Part shown: positions 13,601 to 26,189 of the stretch, piece by piece
How positions within the stretch are numbered: position 1 is the stretch's first letter
Layout: every line of letters starts with the position of its first letter
Source of the DNA: Akebia trifoliata
Taxonomy: Eukaryota; Streptophyta; Magnoliopsida; Ranunculales; Lardizabalaceae
Length of the DNA stretch: 64,000 nucleotides
Assembly (NCBI GenBank): GCA_017979445.1
Contig: CM030711.1
Span: forward strand, 45,865,560 to 45,929,559
Direction of reading: 5' to 3'
The notes under the pieces: model-generated
Seen by the model: only the letters and a program-made list of their open reading frames with translations
Told to the model about the DNA's origin: nothing
Databases searched by the model: none
Translations under genes and position numbers: made by a program

Positions 13601-16600
13601 ATATGCTGCCACCTGATGGTACAAAAAAACCTTATTATATATATATATGTGAAAATAAAGATAAATAGATAGAAGGGTGTGTCTATCGTGATGGAAATGA
13701 ACATATGCTTGCAGAAATGTAGAAGCAAACAACATCCTGCACAAACTCGCTTGCAAACATGTGCAGTGTCACAGAACATACTATTGTGAGCAAGCGATAC
13801 AATAAGCATCTGTTCCATGTTTTTATATCAGAATAGAGGAAGGACATTTAACCTCAAACTTAAATAACCATAACAGTCCACTGTCTTCATATTGCAGATT
13901 ATTACTTTATTAGCCCTTTTGTGAACTGCACCACCATTTTATTATTTCTTACTTTTCTTTTCTGCATATTAAAAAGTAACTCAATAGCTTGGGTGTTTGT
14001 AATGTATCCATCAGAATGGATTCAGCAACTATGGAAGTATTGTTGCATGAACAATGGGTCCCACCAAGAACTAGGAGATAACCTATGCCATAAACTAACA
14101 AGAAAATATGTCATAATCATCCACTATATAGACTCTTAATGATTTTCCTAAAGCAGTCCATATTTACTGACAGACTTCTACTCGAAGTTTTTGTTAACTT
14201 GAAATTTCTTTATCAGAATAAATGCTTTTAAACCATCGCCATCTATGCCTTATCAGGGCCAAAAACATGAATTTAATTTCACCATTCAAGGTACATGTCT
14301 TTATATGTTTTCTTGCCACCTTTATTCACGTCATTTTCAACTTTCCTCTCACATTCCTTCAACTTGCAGTTTTGCATCAAAGCACACCTTCTCACAGGTG
14401 CTATCATTGTCTAAGATTCCCAGATGTGGATACTGACACAAGTGCTGATTCAGAAAAAAGGATATGATTTCTCGTTTCCCAAAATCCAAGACATGGATAT
14501 GGAAACAGGGTATCCTATCCAATATTTGTAAGCTAAATATCATTTTTTTTCCCATTTATATGTTTCAAATGTAATGAAACCTTTCATATTGAAAGATTTT
14601 ACAATAGGACTTGTTATAATATACTATTACACATTTTTATTGCTAATGTAAAAAAAATCACACAGTCAGTTGTTAAGAAAACAAATAATAGAGTAATAAT
14701 AAATAAGAAAATTGTTAAGTAGATATCCATACAGTATCCAATTTTGGTACCGATATTTGTATTGTGAGGATACAGATATACTACACATATTGAAGTATCT
14801 GGGCATCATAGGTTATTGGTTTTCTCCATACATGCCTATGTTTTGTCCCCTATTGAGGTTATTCCAAAATTGCCTTCAATGCCCTCACTAATCACATCAC
14901 TCATCAAAAATATCGTCGCCACCATCTTGAAGCGATAAGTCACATTCTCATATCACCGTGTTTTCTAATATGAATTTTAATTTCTTTCCTCTCAACCAAT
15001 TCAAGGACACCTTTCATTTTTAATCATTCCCTTCCACCACTTATTGCACACATCCATAGCTTTTAACCCATGTTTGATCGGAATAACCATTCAATCTTCG
15101 CTATGGAACATGTCTTCATAGGAGAAAAAAATGGACTATTTGAATTTTACTTGATCTACTTCCTAAAAGTCAATAAATTTCCCAATCTTTCTGTAAAGTA
15201 ATTAATCACTAATATAAATTATGAGGAAAAAATGCTCAAGGATTATAACCCCCCATGTCTTTTATTTCTACAAACCTTGTCATCCACATTCCCTTCTTTA
15301 TGGAGTGCATAGGCATTAAAAATGTTAATTATCGCCTACGTTAAATCTAGCTGAACTGGAAAAAAAAAAACATTACCTTTTTGTAAATGTTACAACACTC
15401 TATGAAGTCCTTTTTTCTATAACTATACATGTCACATTTCTCGTATTTTATCTCTAATGTATAAAAGCTTGAAGTCACCCTCACCAAGCATCAAGGTTTT
15501 ACCATCTTTATATTTCTCTTACGAAAACATGTGTTAATTTTTCTTCTTCTTAAAGTATCAACAATCTTACACTCACTCTCTCAAAAACTCCCAAATTTCC
15601 AAATGACCAAATGAATTCTATTTTCTTGAACAAGGTTCCTTGCCGCACTTGTTCAACCTGTTCTAGGAAGTCAGTAACCCTTAACTACTATATAGGACAC
15701 AAACAGACACCATTGTAGAGCCTCATTTCTAGAGGATGCTCTAACCAACCTTTACCCACTTATCACTATAGGTTAGTCGTGATCCTACGCATTTAACCTA
15801 AAGGACCCCCTAAGTAAGTTAAAAAGGCACCTCTACCTGAATATCAAAAAAAATGCTAGGATAATTTCAAAAGGTTAACTTCAAAAAGAAATATGAGAAA
15901 ACATTGACCCATTATGTTATTGTGCGTGCAAACCACCCACCTCTTACCAGGACAAGCAGGGCATTAAAAAGGGGTAAACTTTGTGAAGTCCAGAGAAATT
16001 TGTCAATTAAAGCCTAAGTGGATGAAGCATATGCCTCATGTGCTTTATGTGTGTTCAACAATCAGCACCCCCCCCCCCCCCCCAAGGCATAAGCCTCAAA
16101 GAACCTTTTGTTTAAAATGATCAAAATAAAGTCAACCACAACGGTAGTGTTGGTTGCAATTGTAACTCCATTCAAATAAAACTTAGTCGAGTCTGTGTAA
16201 AGCATTTTTACGAAGACCAATAACACGCATCCTTGGTGTGAAGTGTAATCCCAGCAAAAAAAAATGGTTGCAAATACACCGCCATCATTTCTATTCAAAC
16301 AGAACTATCTTTGCAACCAAAAACCCACTAAAAGTTTCAATTTTTTTTATCAATCCAAAAAAAATAAAACTTCAAAATAGCTTCTTTTTTTTTTTTCTTT
16401 GATAAGTAATCTAACCAAAGAGCTTCAAGTTCAAACAGGGTAACAACTTAAGCTAAATTTTCACTCATTCTTCCATAAAGAAAACGTAAGGAAACTAAAC
16501 CCTAAAATGTACAATTAATCTCAAAGCTTAGAGAAATTTAATTAATTAATTAATTATCAAAATTACCAGTCAAAATGACAGGAAGAAGAACCCATCGACA

Positions 16601-16958
16601 TTCTTGACAATGCCAAGATCGAATTCTTCCGACTCTGAAGAAGCGCAAATGGAGAAACAGAACCATAAGCGATCCTCCGCTTCTGCACATCGTCGATCTC
16701 TCCATCTTCAGAGCTTAGCTTAACCTCCACTACTTTCCCGCCAATTTCGTCAGTCGAGTTTTCTGTACCATCGGTAACGGATTCTGACGAAGCTTTCCTG
16801 AAAAATGATACACGAAGACAGTTTCCCCGAGACCAGGAGATGGAAAGGCGAGATACTGGAGGTTTGATACAGTGGTGGAGATGGTAGACAATCGGATCTC
16901 TGACTTCCGGGGAAAATGGGACGAGAGAGTCGCCCGAATCTGACACAATTCCGGGCAT
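7645..16958 (-). CDS. NUP85: Nuclear pore Y-complex nucleoporin NUP85
   Basis: Scaffold subunit of the nuclear-pore outer ring (Nup107-160 Y-complex), an alpha-helical protein acting at the nuclear envelope. Eighteen exons are resolved, high to low: 16567-16958, 13510-13612, 13208-13318, 12993-13076, 12749-12820, 12573-12632, 11579-11698, 11291-11491, 11059-11169, 10933-10970, 10579-10735, 10097-10198, 9587-9643, 9227-9373, 8978-9048, 8760-8841, 8225-8281 and 7645-7839. They total 2160 nt, or 719 residues, and every phase joins; from memory that is close to the usual plant length (about 716). Diagnostic stretches include 'VPFSPEVRDP' near the N-terminus, 'WWQHIMEYSKDINSLLGN' across exons 1-2, 'SQAWLPERLVDWLA', 'KPEFMKAWEKWRGQV' and 'GIYHWKHGRKGSGVFWLQQ'. 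Exon 6 could end three bases earlier (12576). Intron 1 is about 2.95 kb. No frame breaks are seen, so it is probably functional. Confidence 0.93.
11699..12572. repeat. NUP85 intron 6 with fragment of the Mutator-type MITE
   Basis: The intron holds a stem-forming block at about 12185-12290. It shares GTTAGAAGTT, GACTGATTTTTTT and AGATCATCCTCACA with the 9-bp-duplication MITE at 4401-4801. The remainder (11840-12180) is AT-rich and unclassified. It appears not to disturb the splice signals of the flanking exons. Confidence 0.5.
13613..16566. other. NUP85 intron 1, about 2.95 kb, unclassified
   Basis: Contains a short TA run near 13637 and a 16-base C run at 16068-16083. The rest is AT-rich, without open frames or element ends that I can support. 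Its unusual length compared with the other NUP85 introns suggests old insertions. Confidence 0.5.
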
Positions 16959-17509
16959 TCTGGTCAGAAATCGCCGGAATTTGTATCAGCTGGTTCCGTT
17001 GGGGATTTACGAGGGTTTTACGACTGTCGACTGTGTACCTATTTTATTTATTTTTATTCTTTTTTAAAGGGAGTCGGGCTACGCGCGCCGCGCACACCAA
17101 AAAACAAAAATAAAAATAAAAAAAATTAAGTTATCGAATGACTTCCAATATTTTTAAAATCGAACCTGAATTAACTGATTCGACAGATACTTATCGAAAA
17201 TTACAGATCGAATTCGATATTGTGCCAACATATCAAACACAAGAAAATTGTATTTGATGGACATACCTACCATACATTACAAAACATATTCGATCAATAC
17301 CTATCGATTAAATGATGAGTCCATCTTATCTCATCATTATAGAAATTTGATTCGATAGTTTTCTTTTTCTTCTTCTCGTTATTCTTATTATAAGAAAGAT
17401 GATGAAATGATTAAATTGTAATAGCATGACTCTTTTTTAAATGATTCATCTTGTCTCGATCCAACATTTAATCGTCCAAGTCATATCATATATATATATA
17501 TATATATAA

Positions 17510-17879
17510 GGGGGTAGATCATGAGACATATGTAAAAACAATGTAATAATAATAAAATTTCAAAATATGGTTCAGAAGTTTTGAATTGAACTGATTTTTT
17601 ATGAAAATGATCTTTATAATGAGAAGATCACCCTTAAAAAAAACAGTTAAATCTGCAATTTCTAATCTCATCCAAAGTGATTTAGAATGTGGACCGTCAA
17701 ATTTTTACCAATAATTTGTAAAGCACTTTTGATGATCTTAAAAGTTTTAGATTGAGCTGATTTTTTTGTGAGGATAATCTTCTCATCATAATAACCATCC
17801 TCACAAAAAATCAACTTAATCCAAACCTCTACCTTATATTTTGAAAAATCATTATTTTTACATATGTCCCAATCCACCC
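17510..17879. mobile_element. Second copy of the Mutator-type MITE
   Basis: The ends GGGGGTAGATCATGAGACAT and ...ATGTCCCAATCCACCC form an imperfect inverted repeat that continues into ACATATGTAAAAACAATG. The interior shares the TTTTGAATTGAACTGATTTT and CACAAAAAATCAACTTAATC blocks with 4401-4801. It sits next to a TA microsatellite (17487-17507), so the target duplication cannot be read. Confidence 0.7.
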
Positions 17880-18112
17880 TCATATATATGGAGCACAATC
17901 AAGAGCCAATTATTTGGCCAATGTGCTTTATATTATATGGGTTAGACGTTTCAAAATGGATTGATCAACCTCATCAACAATCAGTTCATTTCAAAAAGTC
18001 TAACCCATATAAGACGAGACACGTTAGCCAAATAGATGATTCTTGATCTTAATCCTACATTTATACATTTGATTTTTTTTTTTCTTTTCTTTAATAGTAG
18101 AATAAGTTACAA

Positions 18113-18322
18113 GCATGGTTTTCAACTCGGTTTCACATCTTGTCCATGCTAGATACTGAGTCATCTTGGACGAGTTTTTTTTTAGTACGTTTAAGGCATC
18201 TCGTTCAAAAATGAAAAAAAAAAAAAAATGAATGAACGGGGGGTTTTAAATCTCTTCCAAAAAATTGACTCGTCCGTCTCGTTCATGCTTGATACGTCTC
18301 AGACGAGTTTTGAAACCATGGC
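18113..18322. repeat. Possible foldback element
   Basis: GCATGGTTTTCAACTCG at the left and CGAGTTTTGAAACCATGGC at the right are inverted copies about 200 bases apart. The interior repeats a TCGTCC/TCATGCT.GATAC word. No clear target duplication was found. It could be a decayed MITE. Confidence 0.4.
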
Positions 18323-19683
18323 TACTAGATGTTATATCAGAAAATCTTATTTTTATTAGATCAAACTATGAAAGCATCAAATTCAGTAAAAACAATTTGA
18401 ACCAATCTTTAACTACCCACAAGATGAGTCCTCTCAAATCTGGGATCAACCAATCCGATGAACTAAATTCACATCTATTCACCTAGTTGCCTTTGAGATT
18501 CAGAAGATTCCCTCGAGTTGTCTCGATCTCTGGTAAGTTTTAAAATTGAGTTCCTAATTATGATTTGAAACTCTTCGAGTTGATTTGAGTTCAATTAAAT
18601 TTGAATTGACTCATTACTTAAATAAACGGTCTAGTAAAATGAGTTATTTTAAACCATGTAAGATTTGAGCGATTGTATGGCATTTGTTTTCAAGGAAAAA
18701 TATTAATTCCTCAAAAAATGAATTCTACCATTTGATTCCACATGGAAAAATGTCAAAAAGAAGATGACTAATAATTTTGGGAGGGTTACACATGAGATTT
18801 ACATTACGAGGCGGAAAAATAGTTTTCCTAAAGTTGAGTGTAAAAACGTTCTCTCATGATCTTGCCAAGGATGAAAATTTGTTATTGATGGTATTATTAT
18901 GCGGTCGACAATCCATGATGAGTCCTAGAATTGTTTATGAGAGATGTTAATGGCATTTGCTAATTACTATTGCAATTAATTATCTTAAAAATAAAAAACA
19001 GATTATTTCATAAACACATTTTTCATTAAAGACCCACGTTGCAATCTCTCCAAAATGATGAAGATGAGTTAAACCAATTTACTTATTAATACAAAAGATT
19101 AGTTTCTCTATAATTTCTTTATAAATATTCTTCCGAAAATATATATATATATATACTTCTATTACAATTATTATCAACTCTTTTTATTTATTTTTGTATC
19201 ATAGGCTTCTATTGTATGGGCCCAACCACCACCAGATGTACGTCCATAAGTGTTTGATTGAAGGCCCACAAAACAACAGCAATCTGATTATTTCTACAAA
19301 ACATTTATTTGTACAAACCATGTCCTGGCACAATTAGTGCACCTGCACATCAATCCAAAAATTCCCTTAGTAGGCTATACTAAAAAAATATCACAATGTC
19401 CAGCTGGGCAAATGTCAGATGATCATATATTTGGGCATTTCATTGTAAAGTGGTGTGGATCAGATGACACGGATGAATGCAGAGCCCACAGCCAAAATGC
19501 GATCATCAATTAAACAATCCATGATTCCATGTTTTTGCATATATAAGGGTAAACAAGTGTTGGGAGTACTGGAAGATAAGATAGAATTTGGAGACAATAT
19601 TCAAGGGAAAAATGCAGAAGTGGTGCGGGTGGTTCATGTATCTAATACTCCTCTGAACGAGTAAATGGGGAATTCTAAAACTC
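18323..19683. other. Intergenic, 3' of the SDS22-like gene
   Basis: AT-rich spacer with a TA microsatellite near 19139-19155. The right-hand part, from about 19500, probably includes the 3' UTR of the minus-strand SDS22-like gene. No other gene is supported. Confidence 0.4.
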
Positions 19684-22600
19684 TTACGAGAATATATTAG
19701 AATCAATCTGCTCAAGGTTTGGAAAGATCTGGCGCAGAGTAACCAAGTAATTTGAAGAATTTGCCTGCAAAAGGAATGAATATGAAGATCAAAATCAGTG
19801 GCTAAACATGAACACTGGAGAGAGGTATCGAAGATTAAAGTTTAATAACGCTAAGAGTATTCATGGAGGTTTAAAAAGCATACACATGGATTGTGTTCAA
19901 GGTAGATAGTTGTGAGTTTCTCCTTCGAACCAAGAAGCGCCAAATCAAGACCTTCCAATGATGCTATTTGGTTGTCATTAAGCCAAAGATCCTCCAATCT
20001 GCATAATAGCAATAGTCCAATAACAATGAGAGTGGAAGACCCAACTATTTGAAACCCAAGATAAACAATCCACATACCGTGTCAGGTTTTTGATGTCATT
20101 TACAGTTGTCAGTTTATTTGAGGAGATATCCAGGACCCGAAGATTTACTAAGGCGGATATGCCTTCCATCTTTGAAATACCATTATGGCTCAAATAAAGT
20201 TCTTCTAGAGCAACACAATCCTGAAAAGCATGTTATCTTTATTACTGAGACAACACAATTTGTCTAGCATAGACTTCATTTTCCAAGCTTTGTAACAAAC
20301 ATCACAAAGTTCAAAAGACTGCATACCTGAAATCCCATCATCGATGTCAGACGGTTGCTCTGTAAGCTAATCTTCTTGATGCATTTCAGCCCATACAGGT
20401 TTATATTTCGTATACGATTCCGTCCCAGCCATAGCTCTTGTAAATTTGTTAGTGTTTGAAGATTCTCCATAACCTGAAATTGAAAAACAGTATTTGAACA
20501 AGTCGCTAAATGGTAATTTAACTTAACAAAACACACAACCCCCCCAACAGTAAAAAGAAACTAGTCTTAAAAATTTAGCTTTGTTGAAGCAATAAGCAGC
20601 AGTAAACTTAGTGATGGTATTTCACAAAACCAACTCTGCCTGTGTAGTGTTACTTTTACATTACATTGCCAGTCTCAAGCCCAGATATAGGTGGAGATTT
20701 ACATTAGCTTGGCCACCAGTGTAAAAATATTGCCACCTCTTAACATTAATGCCCATCATTCAATTCATTTAGTTCATGATATGACTTTCACCAATTTTCA
20801 CACAAATATCATCAATTAGTTATGCTAAAGCCTTGTGATTTGGTTCATCAAAAAAAGAAGTCATATGATTTGATTCACCAAGAAAAGGTAAGTCTTGGGA
20901 TTTGCATCGAAGGGGACAGTAAACCAAGTTTGCAAAGTCTCTGAGTGTTGATACCATTATCCAAGTTCAAAACCCATCTGCACCCGCTTATTACCAACCA
21001 CTAACCTGATTGCTTATCCAAAAAACCAAGCGTCGTGATGAATGCACGTGGTCTTGGTAAGTGGTTGGGTACTCAGCTGACGTGGCAAGGGCATAGAACC
21101 ATAGATCGTTTTCATCGGGATACACAGGAAAAAGATGTGCGGTTTTGTGCCCTTATCACGTCAGCCGCGTACCAAGACAGCGTGCATTCATCATTATTCA
21201 AAAACCAAAGCCTTATGATTTGCATCAGTTTCTAAGAGTAATAATGCTAACCCGTAATCTGTTGGAACCAAGTTCAAGAATTTGCAGATTGTGCAAGTGT
21301 TCAAGCTCCTCCATCTTTGTCACTTCATTCTTAGAAACATAAAGTTCCTTGAGTGTGCTTGAGACTGTTGACAAACCATTTAAGGAAGATATCTCATTGT
21401 AAGATACATCAAATACAACAAGGCTCTTGAAAATGCTGACATCAGGTATTTTCATTAGTTTATTATCCCTGAGCACTAGTTCCTGCATAATAAGGTCCAA
21501 TTTCAAGGTTAGATAATACATACAGCTGTTGTAGAATAAAACTAATCTCTATGCATGCTAATGACAGAGAGAGAACATAAAAACCCACATCTAATCAGGA
21601 GTGAGGTTCACAAAAAGTGATATTTTATCATAGGATACTCAGTGGGTTTAGCAATCTCACATAAGATTGTTTATTGGCACCAGAATTAATAAATTATCTT
21701 TTCCAAGTTGCTAGTCTTTTACCATATGATAATACAATTAAAGCATTCTTCAGTTAAACATTATAAATACAACTAGATGTACATGTCTGGTCGTGCGTAC
21801 AAAGCCTTCATTCTCTTTCTTCTATGCTTTTCCTGAATCGACTAATAGAAATTTTTACCAGGAGATGGTCTTGGGGTAGGGTACACCATTCGTCAATTGC
21901 TGAGGGTGGTGTGTTCTTTGAGGGCGTTGGATGGCAGTTGGATCCAGGGTGAGGTCAAGTGGATGGATTTACAAGGGTGCGAGGTAGGGATGATAGATGA
22001 CATGGGGCTCGAAGTGAAGAATAGTGAGTTAGTGGATAAGACATGCCTGGGTGGATTCTTGAGCACTTCTTGGGTGTGTGGCTCTCTATGGGTATGTCCA
22101 TCTTGTTGAGAGAAGATTAAACCAAGGTCCTCCTGAAGATTGCCTGGGGAAGCAAGAGGAGATAGGTTTTTGTTTTAAGGAAACTTTTGGTCTAAGATAA
22201 TGCGGCAAAGGAATGGAAAGAGGGGGTGCCTTCGTGGTCTCCAGTCATGTCTAATTTGGATGGGTAAAGTTTATAATGATGAACCAAAGCTACATAATAT
22301 GAGGGTATTGCTCAAACTGATGACTTATGTGGACACCAATAAGGTTAGAAGTCAAGGAAGTTCGTGATCTTAAAAGGGCTGTGAAAGATTTTCTGTTGAG
22401 GTCTAGTTCACCAAGGAGGGTGGAGCAGTCTTTGATGGTTATCAATGTCAATTAAGATCTTTATTGGAACATTTGTGGCCTCAATGGTAAGGCTAAGCAA
22501 GCAGAAGTCAATAATTTTTTCAAGTTACCCTCATGTAGTTCTTTAGGAATCTAAGCTTGCTTGTGTGGATGATTGATTAATTGGAGAATTGTCGGGCGTC

Positions 22601-24890
22601 AAGAATAAAGGTAGGTGCTTTTTTGCTTGCCATCAATACAAGTACAATGGCAATTATAATTGTTATGTAGTACAAGAAAGCCATCAGTTTGAATGACAAG
22701 CTTATAAGGGCTTTTTGTTGTCTATTCTGTGTAGGCATTTAGATCAAGATTTCCAATGTATTTTTCTAAGATTTATGAGCCACCCATAGATAGAGATTGT
22801 CCACAATATTGAGAAGAACAATGGGTCTAGGGTAGTCTCGAAAATGAGGTTTGGGGAGTTTGTGAATCGCAATTTTCTGTGGACATTTTCCTATGTGGAA
22901 ACAACTTGACTTTGTCGAACAATCAGAAGTTCCCCAATCTAAATAGGCTTGATTGTTCATCAAACAGCCCCTAACCCGGCTTCAGATCACTGTCTGATTT
23001 TGTTCCAAGCAAGTTTGGTAAGAAATAGGTCGACCCCGTTTCGTTTGAAAACATGTGGCTTCTTCATCAAAATTTCAAGGATATGCTCCAAGAGTGGGGG
23101 AATTATATGTCCTTCGGAAGGTCAGGAGTGGTATTCAAATCCATCAAGCCATAGTTAAAAAGGTGGAACAAGGAGTCTTTCAATGGAAAGAAAGACATCA
23201 AGGAGTATTGATGAGATAGAGGCACTTGATAGAAGGGTGGAAGTAGGCCAGTCGTCAGCTACAGAGAGAGTGACTAGATTCAACTTGAAGACGAAGTTCC
23301 TGAGAATGGTGGTCATAGAGGAAGTGAGTTGGAGGCAGAAGTCTAGAGTAAAGTGGTTGAAGGAATGGACAATTCCCATAGCAGGAAAATTTTCATTTCT
23401 AAGCTTAAAGTCAATATAGAGTGGTTGATAAGGGAGGAAACCATAAGGTAGGAGGTGGTAGACTTTTATAGGAGGCTCTACTCCAAGAAGCATCATGCGA
23501 AGCCCACCTTGGACTGACTTCATTTCGATTGCTTCTCTACCGATCAACGTAGTTGGCTTGAGAAACCTTTCAAGGAGGATGAAGTTCTTTAGGTAATTTT
23601 AGGTATGAGCAATGAATAAACACCAAGGCCTAATGATTTTTCTATGGCTTTTCCAAGTCATTGTGGCAAAGATATGTTTATTATTTATTTATTTTTTGCT
23701 TTGGCAGGCTGCACGTGCCATCCCACCCAGCACATGTACAGCATTAAATAGACACCTTTTGGTGGAAGGGCATATAGAATTTCGAAGGCATGACCTAGGG
23801 AGCAAACCCAGTCAGCCTTACCAACTTAGCTAGCTAACCCCTGGTGGTTCTGGCAAAGATATGTAATAAACCCAAGTTGAACCCCTTTGCTAGACTCTCA
23901 CTCTTCCATATTTATATTTCAGTTCATGTGGGAAGACCGAACATAGCTTTAGTAGATGAGATGTCTCAAATTATGCACTAAAAAAATTTATGCTATTCAC
24001 GTTAGATCCAATACGCAGAATGTTTTCTACTCTAATAATCTATGATTTGTGTAACTTCTTACAACCTAGGCAACACAGTTATATTCTAACCCCCATTAAG
24101 GCCCCATTCTACAGTAAGGGTCAGATCCACACTATAACTCTCAAAGTATGAACTAAAATTTAATCTAAGATTATCTTGTTCACGTTATAACCTATTCGAT
24201 ATATGTACTGTTTTCTGCTGCTCTAATAATCTACACTCTATGTAATTTCTTACAACCTGTGTGCACAGTTAAACACTAACCCATTAATTGGATCATTTAT
24301 TGAGTTAATTACAGAAGTTTGGTCAATCGTATACAGCACAGATGAATCATGAACCCTAATATCATTCAACAGGATAAAAATCAGTTTATCGAATCCAGGA
24401 GATTAAAAAAGGGTGGTATAATCTACAATACCAACTATTTTTGCCTAATCGAAGGAAGAATCATTTTGATTTAAAAATATAAAAAAATAAAAAATAAAAA
24501 AAATCCTATTGTGAGACAAAAAAATTCCAATAAATCACCGATAATCAGGATTACTGAAAAACAACAATAATCGAGATTGAAATTGAATACCTGAAGCTCC
24601 GAAATCGCATTACACCTTGAAATCAGCTCGATACCAGGATCATCGAAGAGGTTTTGACGTAAAGAGAGCTTTTTAAGCTGCGAGAGAAGGCCGATTCGAG
24701 GATCCAACGTAGATAACCTGTTGGCAGTCAAATCCAACTCGATTAAGTTATCAGGAAGCTCGACTCCTTGGAGATCATGAAGCTGATAACTTGTGAGGTC
24801 GAGAACCGAATTCGAAGAGTCATCTTCAATCTCCATTCCCTCGGCAGTTCCATGATTCTCTCCTGGTACAAGTTTGGATTCGTTCTCCAT
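19684..24890 (-). CDS. SDS22/PPP1R7-like leucine-rich-repeat PP1 regulator
   Basis: A plant homologue of SDS22 (PPP1R7), which binds the catalytic subunit of type-1 protein phosphatase through its concave LRR face and controls its nuclear activity. Exons, high to low: 24591-24890, 21252-21482, 20327-20473, 20078-20220, 19884-19998 and 19684-19764. They total 1017 nt, or 338 residues, and all phases join; the length is close to that of known SDS22 proteins. An acidic N-terminus of about 35 residues is followed by successive 22-residue SDS22-type repeats. Examples are 'NLIELDLTANRLSTLD', 'LKELYVSKNEVTKMEELEHL', 'LQELWLGRNRIRNI' and 'ALEELYLSHNGISKMEGI'. The C-terminal cap reads 'IFPNLEQIDSNIFS', typical of the family. 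The ATG is the first in frame. Intron 1 (about 3.1 kb) contains a LINE remnant with a SINE inside it. No frame breaks are seen. Confidence 0.92.
21037..21192. repeat. Long foldback repeat in SDS22 intron 2
   Basis: Inverted repeat with arms of about 70 bases. The left arm runs GATGAATGCACG, GTCTTGGTA, GCTGACGTGGCAAGGGCA; the right arm is its near inverse, ending CGTGCATTCATC. The inner stem contains ATAGATC, TTTTC and CGGGATACACAGG, the core shared with the other foldbacks at 35.1, 37.1, 48.4, 52.1 and 52.3 kb. Confidence 0.75.
21850..23880 (+). mobile_element. Decayed LINE (ORF1 end, endonuclease and RT start)
   Basis: Lies in SDS22 intron 1, antisense to the gene. Frame-broken translations show plant L1-type LINE landmarks in the correct order. 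An endonuclease start 'YWNICGLNGKAKQAEVN' is at about 22462, 'SDHCLILFQ' at about 22982, a frame-shifted 'FENMWLLHQNFKDMLQEW' follows, and 'SWRQKSRVKWLKE' is at about 23327. The RT N-terminus 'WLEKPFKEDEVL' is at about 23552. Many stops and shifts make it non-functional. The left limit is approximate; the right part is interrupted by a SINE and no poly(A) end was found. Confidence 0.82.
23678..23850 (-). mobile_element. tRNA-derived SINE inserted in the LINE
   Basis: TGGCAAAGATATGT occurs at 23664-23677 and again at 23851-23864, a perfect 14-bp target duplication. Read on the minus strand, the 173-bp insert starts with a tRNA-like head (GGGGTTAGCTAGCTAAGTTGG, split by a small duplication, then GGGTTTGCTCCCTAGG and a B-box-like CCTTCGAAATTC). 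It ends in an A/T-rich tail. The same family is seen on the plus strand at 38731-38934. Confidence 0.85.
23881..24590. other. Remainder of SDS22 intron 1, with a short duplicated segment
   Basis: Two similar segments near 23980-24075 and 24140-24260 share ATTATGCACTAA/AGTATGAACTAA, CTACTCTAATAATCTA and TTTCTTACAACCT words. They look like a tandem duplication of about 180 bases. Nothing else was recognised. Confidence 0.4.
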
Positions 24891-24956
24891 TGAAACTCAA
24901 AACGAAATCCTAAATTTGATTCAGAAACCCTAAGAAAACTGTCCACCAAGCAGAAA

Positions 24957-25396
24957 ATTGCAACGGCTTCTGATAAAAAAAATTAAATAAAATAAGAGAA
25001 AATCAAAAAAAAATTTCCTTCTCTCTCCGCTGCGATCGTGAGAGAAGAAACGAGACGATTATCTCCTGGTTACCGTTTGGTTTTTTTTTTTTTCTTAATT
25101 ATTTTTTTCCTTGTTTTCCCAACAAAGGTTCTACCGATTGTACATTTTGGAAAAAGGTCTACTAATGGGCTAGGTCAAAAAGGATTTTGAGTCAGATAAG
25201 TATGGGCCTGAAATTGGAGCACAGTTAGGCCCATCACCAATTGGTGGGTGTTCTAATCATTGTTTTTAATACCTAAAAGTGAGCTGGGGTTAGCTCTTAA
25301 ATGTTTTGACCCACCATGAACTGGGTCGGGCTTGGGTTTAGAAACATTTGTTGCGGGTGAGGTTTAATCATAATCAATCCGACTCCAATTAATAAG
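24957..25396. promoter_or_regulatory. Upstream region of the SDS22-like gene
   Basis: Holds the presumed promoter of the minus-strand SDS22-like gene, with CT-rich and T-rich stretches (25081-25093). I see no convincing TATA box. Beyond about 25200 there are decayed repeat words (GGGTCGGGCTTGGG). Confidence 0.3.
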
Positions 25397-25642
25397 TGTT
25401 GGGTGTAGTGTTCAGGACTCTCTCCAAAAAAGGGAGAGGTCTTTAGTTCAAACCTCCTCGTTGGTTACCCACAAAGATTTATCCCATTTTGCCTAATATG
25501 TGTGATTGGTGGGGTGTTGCATATACTCAAAGGATTTGGACGAGCTATAATGCTTTAAGAGACCAGTTACCTCACCCCAACTACTTGGGCCTATGGGTCC
25601 AAACACCCCTACAACAACAACAACAACAATAATAATAATAAA
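25397..25642 (+). mobile_element. tRNA-related SINE with CAA/TAA tail
   Basis: A head with a B-box-like TTTAGTTCAAACCTCC follows a GTGTTGGGTGTAGTG start. The 3' end is a simple (CAA)n(TAA)n tail preceded by CTACTTGGGCC, a common plant SINE ending. The target duplication was not resolved. Confidence 0.6.
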
Positions 25643-26189
25643 CAACTTGAACCCTAGCGTAATAAAGGACATGTTAGAACAGACAAAAATCCTCCCAAAT
25701 TTGAGATGATTGTTATGAAAAATCAGAACACCACGCAATTTAGAAAGGGGAATGCACATGCAAAGAATGATTAGATAAGTTGTGACATCGTATTGACGTG
25801 TAGTGTGTATTTGTATGATTCTCATGAATCAAATAAGTAAGTATTATCAATAGAGGTTTGAGAAGAACGATAAAAATTGCAATTTCTAACTAATCATTTT
25901 AATGACATTGGATTTTACTCATCACCATCCATCCATTACTAGTCGTTATAAGCATATTAGCACGCATTGTATTCATGATTTTCATTGAGGTGAAACAAAG
26001 AAAAATAAGAAAGTTCTTTTCTATTATAAATCAAGAATGCTTTGACATAGGTAAAAGTTAGTTCAAACTACAATTCACAATGGAAACTAACTCACCTTTT
26101 CAATTTCAATCAAACTCTAGACTTTCTTGACTCCAATAAGTCTCAACCGAGAAAAATAAGCGTGAGAGGGACTTGATAAAACTCAATGA

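Noticed and set aside
23155..23547. 130-residue minus-strand open frame
   Set aside because: It is the reverse strand of the LINE RT-region sequence, which reads better on the plus strand. No family resemblance on the minus strand.
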